NCBI GenBank assembly: GCA_021848465.1
Contig: JAJZUP010000001.1
Coordinates: 124,001-188,000, forward strand
DNA from: Pseudomonadota bacterium
Lineage (GTDB): Bacteria > Pseudomonadota > Gammaproteobacteria > Burkholderiales > Gallionellaceae
Length of the DNA: 64,000 nt
Direction of reading: 5' to 3'
A program made the translations under genes and the position numbers. Below, piece after piece: positions 61,737-64,000 of this stretch (position 1 is its first letter; every line of letters starts with the position of its first letter). Below the pieces are notes generated by a model. The model was not told the origin of the DNA. It saw only the letters and a list, made by a program, of their open reading frames with translations, and ran no database searches.

Positions 61737-62966
61737 ATGTCGATCACGGCCCCCGACTATTACCCGAAATTTCGCTGCACCGGCACACAATGCGAAGACA
61801 CCTGCTGCAGCGGATGGTGGAATATCGGCGTGGATCGCAATACCTATGCCCGTTACGAACAGATTTCCGAACCGGCTCTTGCCCCCCTGTTCAAACTGGC
61901 GCTGGGCAAAGACTCCCAGCCCGACACCCGCGATGACAGCAACTACGGGTATATGCGCATGAAGCCGGATGGTGGCTGCTATTTCCTGCAGGCCGATCAC
62001 TTGTGCGCCATCCATATTCAGCTCGGCTTGTCCGCATTGGCCGACAGTTGCCGCCTCTACCCGCGCTATCTCAACCGCTTCGGCAACCAGCAGGAAAACT
62101 CCCTCGGCATCTCCTGCCCGGAAGCAGCGCGCCTGGTATTGCTGAATCCGCAGCCGATGCAAATTACTACGATCGAAACGCAGGCTGGCATTGACGACAA
62201 GCCCTTCCGCTCATACAGCTTCCCTTTGCAAGGCGAAGGCGATCCGCAACAAATTGCGATCCTGAATGATTTCCGTGCGGTACTGATTGCGATCCTGCAA
62301 ATGCGTGAACTGAGCCTGGGCGCACGCATGATGATGCTGGGATTCTTCCTTGAAGATGCCAGCGCAATTTTGCATGCCGAGAAATTTGCGCACGCCTCCG
62401 AGCTGGTTCCCGTATTGGAAAATTACGTCGGCATGCTCGCACACCCCGTGCAAATCGAGGCCCAGTTCAGCCAGATCAATCCTGATCTCCCTTACAAACT
62501 GAAAATCGTCGCCAACATGCTGGAAACTTCGCTGGGCGGCCGCGCTTCGCCGCGCTTCCTCGAGTGCCTGCAAGCCGCGCAAGCGGGCTTGGGCGATGCA
62601 GGCTCAGCCGTCGCAAACTATACCGCTGCCCATGCGGATTACTACCTGCCCTTTTTCAAGGACAAATCCTACATTTTCGAAAATTATCTGGTTAACCAGA
62701 TGCTCAACCGACTGTTCCCGTTCACGCGCGGGAGCTTCCTCGACCTCTACCGCGAACTGGTATTCAACATGAGCCTGGTGCGGGTGCTGCTGGTCGGCAT
62801 CGCCGGGCATCGCCGCGGCCTGGACGAGTCCATCGTGATCCAGACATTCCAGACGTTCGCGCGCAACTCCAACCACAACCGCGGACACCTGGACAACCTG
62901 CTCGCTTCGCTGGCTCCCGGCAAGCAGGATTCCTTTGTTAGCGTCATGTGGATGCTGAAGGAATAA
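61737..62966 (+). CDS. fliB: FliB-type flagellin lysine-N-methylase
   Basis: The 409-residue protein has the FliB cysteine pattern at the N-terminus (C14, C19, C23, C24 in FRCTGTQCEDTCCSGWW) and further Cys in HLCAIH, SCRLYPRYLN and SCPEAARL, fitting a metal or Fe-S site. FliB methylates lysines in flagellin in Salmonella. It ends the PRMT-OGT-FliB run and starts 2 bp after the OGT-like gene. Confidence 0.88.
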   Translation: MSITAPDYYPKFRCTGTQCEDTCCSGWWNIGVDRNTYARYEQISEPALAPLFKLALGKDSQPDTRDDSNYGYMRMKPDGGCYFLQADHLCAIHIQLGLSALADSCRLYPRYLNRFGNQQENSLGISCPEAARLVLLNPQPMQITTIETQAGIDDKPFRSYSFPLQGEGDPQQIAILNDFRAVLIAILQMRELSLGARMMMLGFFLEDASAILHAEKFAHASELVPVLENYVGMLAHPVQIEAQFSQINPDLPYKLKIVANMLETSLGGRASPRFLECLQAAQAGLGDAGSAVANYTAAHADYYLPFFKDKSYIFENYLVNQMLNRLFPFTRGSFLDLYRELVFNMSLVRVLLVGIAGHRRGLDESIVIQTFQTFARNSNHNRGHLDNLLASLAPGKQDSFVSVMWMLKE

Positions 62967-62969
62967 TCT

Positions 62970-63596
62970 TCACCATTTCGGCATCCAGATCACCAGCAAA
63001 GCAATCACGCTTAAAATCAGCAGGCTTTGGTCGACCTGGTTCTTGGCCTTGGCAACCATGCGCTCGTTGATATTCTTGCTCTCCTGCTGCATCGCCTCAT
63101 CCGCCGCCTCCAGGTAATCGACCAGCGGGCGGTCCACCCCCTTCACCGTCTCATCCGCCTGATGCGCGTTAAACCCGTTCTGCGCCAACAACTCCATGGC
63201 TTTTTTATAAAGCTCATGGTTGGCGGCATGCGCATCGGCAAACGTATTCATGCTGCTCCTGACCCCGCTGATATCCGTCTCCGCGAGAATGCGCTGCGTT
63301 TCGGCAACAACCTTCTGGTACTGCGCTTCATACGCCTGCCAATTGGCTTGCAGGGTTCCGCTATTGTTGCTGCGCAGCAGAACATTCTTCCATTCCTGAA
63401 CCTCGCTCTTGAAGTCCACCTGCACATTGTGCACCGCGGAGTATTTCGCCGACACGATATTCATATCCTGGTTCAGGTTGGCCGTGCTGTTCCAGATGAC
63501 ATAGAACCAGAATGCAAAGGCACACGTCAGGCCGACCTTGATCAGCACACCCCACAGGCGATGCCGGTGTTTGGATTTTTCAATCTGACTTTTCAT
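62970..63596 (-). CDS. Chemoreceptor-like membrane sensor without signalling domain
   Basis: The 208-residue protein has two membrane helices (about 17-37, VLIKVGLTCAFAFWFYVIW, and near the C-terminus, LLILSVIALLVIW) flanking a helical periplasmic domain (about 40-180) like the 4-helix ligand-binding part of chemoreceptors. The HAMP and MA signalling domains are missing. The start at 63596 has AGGAGA upstream. It could be a broken receptor or a stand-alone sensor. It is convergent with fliB. Confidence 0.75.
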   Translation of the reverse strand: MKSQIEKSKHRHRLWGVLIKVGLTCAFAFWFYVIWNSTANLNQDMNIVSAKYSAVHNVQVDFKSEVQEWKNVLLRSNNSGTLQANWQAYEAQYQKVVAETQRILAETDISGVRSSMNTFADAHAANHELYKKAMELLAQNGFNAHQADETVKGVDRPLVDYLEAADEAMQQESKNINERMVAKAKNQVDQSLLILSVIALLVIWMPKW

Positions 63597-63683
63597 TTGC
63601 GACTCTCCTGACAACTCAGACGACACTACGGCCACGCGTCCAACTACGATAGAATAGTCTCATCTTAGCACCGACCAAATGAC

Positions 63684-64000
63684 ATGTCGCACCATTACAT
63701 CCTGACCATCTCCTGCCCCGATCGCGTCGGCATCATTGCCGCAGTCAGCACCTTCATCGCCGGGCACGGCGGCTTCATCGTCGAAGCCAGCTACCATACC
63801 GAGCTGGAGGAGCAGCAATTCTTCATGCGCCAGGAAGTCCGTGCCGACTCCCTGCCGTTCGGCCTGGATGAGTTCCGAACGCGCTTTGCCGTGTTAGCGG
63901 CACAGTTCGGCATGGCATGGAACATCAGCGACTCCGCACAAAAGAAGCGCATCACAGTACTGGTCAGCAAACAGGATCATTGCCTTGACGACTTGCTGCA
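63684..64000 (+). CDS. purU: Formyltetrahydrofolate deformylase, N-terminal part (cut by window end)
   Basis: The visible 105 residues begin MSHHYILTISCPDRVGIIAAVSTF, an ACT domain, continue with QQFFMRQEV, and reach KKRITVLVSKQDHCLDDLL, the start of the formyltransferase-like domain. PurU releases formate from 10-formyl-THF for purine synthesis. A TAGAAT -10-like hexamer is at 63650-63655. The remaining two thirds lie beyond the window. Confidence 0.92.
   Translation, partial: MSHHYILTISCPDRVGIIAAVSTFIAGHGGFIVEASYHTELEEQQFFMRQEVRADSLPFGLDEFRTRFAVLAAQFGMAWNISDSAQKKRITVLVSKQDHCLDDLL

Overview
The window reads as chromosome from a free-living, flagellated betaproteobacterium, most like Nitrosomonadales/Gallionellaceae. 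The basis is gene content and order: dacC-dat-ybeD-lipB with lipA nearby, rpsU-yqeY-dnaG-rpoD, argB-HAD nucleotidase-slmA, a his-hinT-tatABC block, RegB/RegA, and several HDOD, PilZ and GGDEF proteins. Most genes are GC-rich. One gene (10818-11408), and parts of 31.8-36 kb and the FecR gene, are clearly more AT-rich. The assignment is from pattern recognition only; no database was searched.

Layout. 0-2.2 kb: a gene tail, a 142-bp MITE-like element, and an orphan Fe-S/CCG oxidoreductase carrying an in-frame REP palindrome. 2.2-4.3 kb: small minus-strand genes (YgjP-like metalloprotease, DUF3820, unknowns). 4.5-10.8 kb: cell-wall carboxypeptidase, D-amino-acid transaminase and lipoate synthesis, with a minus-strand HDOD/MBL/PilZ signalling trio between lipB and lipA. 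10.8-16.2 kb: an AT-rich orphan, a HerA-like ATPase, a methyltransferase, a LigB-type dioxygenase, AlkD-like repair and HDOD genes. 16.3-21.3 kb: redox two-component system RegB/RegA, divergent from a copper-type TonB receptor and a PCuAC copper chaperone. Two exact RegA/RegR-type boxes lie in the intergenic region. 21.3-26.8 kb: Hsp20, XRE regulator, argB, slmA, DAHP synthase and an outer-membrane protein. 27-31.8 kb: the macromolecular-synthesis operon and a CAU tRNA. 31.9-37.3 kb: unknown protein, ClC channel, DapB-like protein, MarR, Nif3 and a DegS-type protease. 37.3-41.5 kb: a FecR-domain protein with TbpB-like barrel segments beside a TPR/SLAM-type outer-membrane barrel, a candidate type XI secretion pair. 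41.6-47.9 kb: tatCBA, hinT and hisEIFAHBC. 48-51.6 kb: a NarX-like kinase/regulator pair and a diguanylate cyclase. 51.7-63 kb: a flagellar filament region (fliC, flaG, fliD, fliS, fliT, FliK-like, FlhB-C-like, YcgR-like), followed by a tight cluster of a PRMT-like methyltransferase, an O-GlcNAc-transferase-like TPR protein and a FliB-type lysine methylase. The end holds a chemoreceptor-like membrane protein and the start of purU.

The strongest leads are: (1) the three-enzyme modification cluster next to the flagellin genes, whose genes are separated by only 2 bp; (2) the RegBA/copper-uptake locus, with a His/Met-rich periplasmic loop in RegB and two matching operators; (3) the FecR-TbpB-like/SLAM pair, apparently inserted in an otherwise conserved tat-degS-nif3 block; (4) a DD-carboxypeptidase whose KTG motif lysine is glycine; (5) a 38-bp perfect palindrome inside a small gene.
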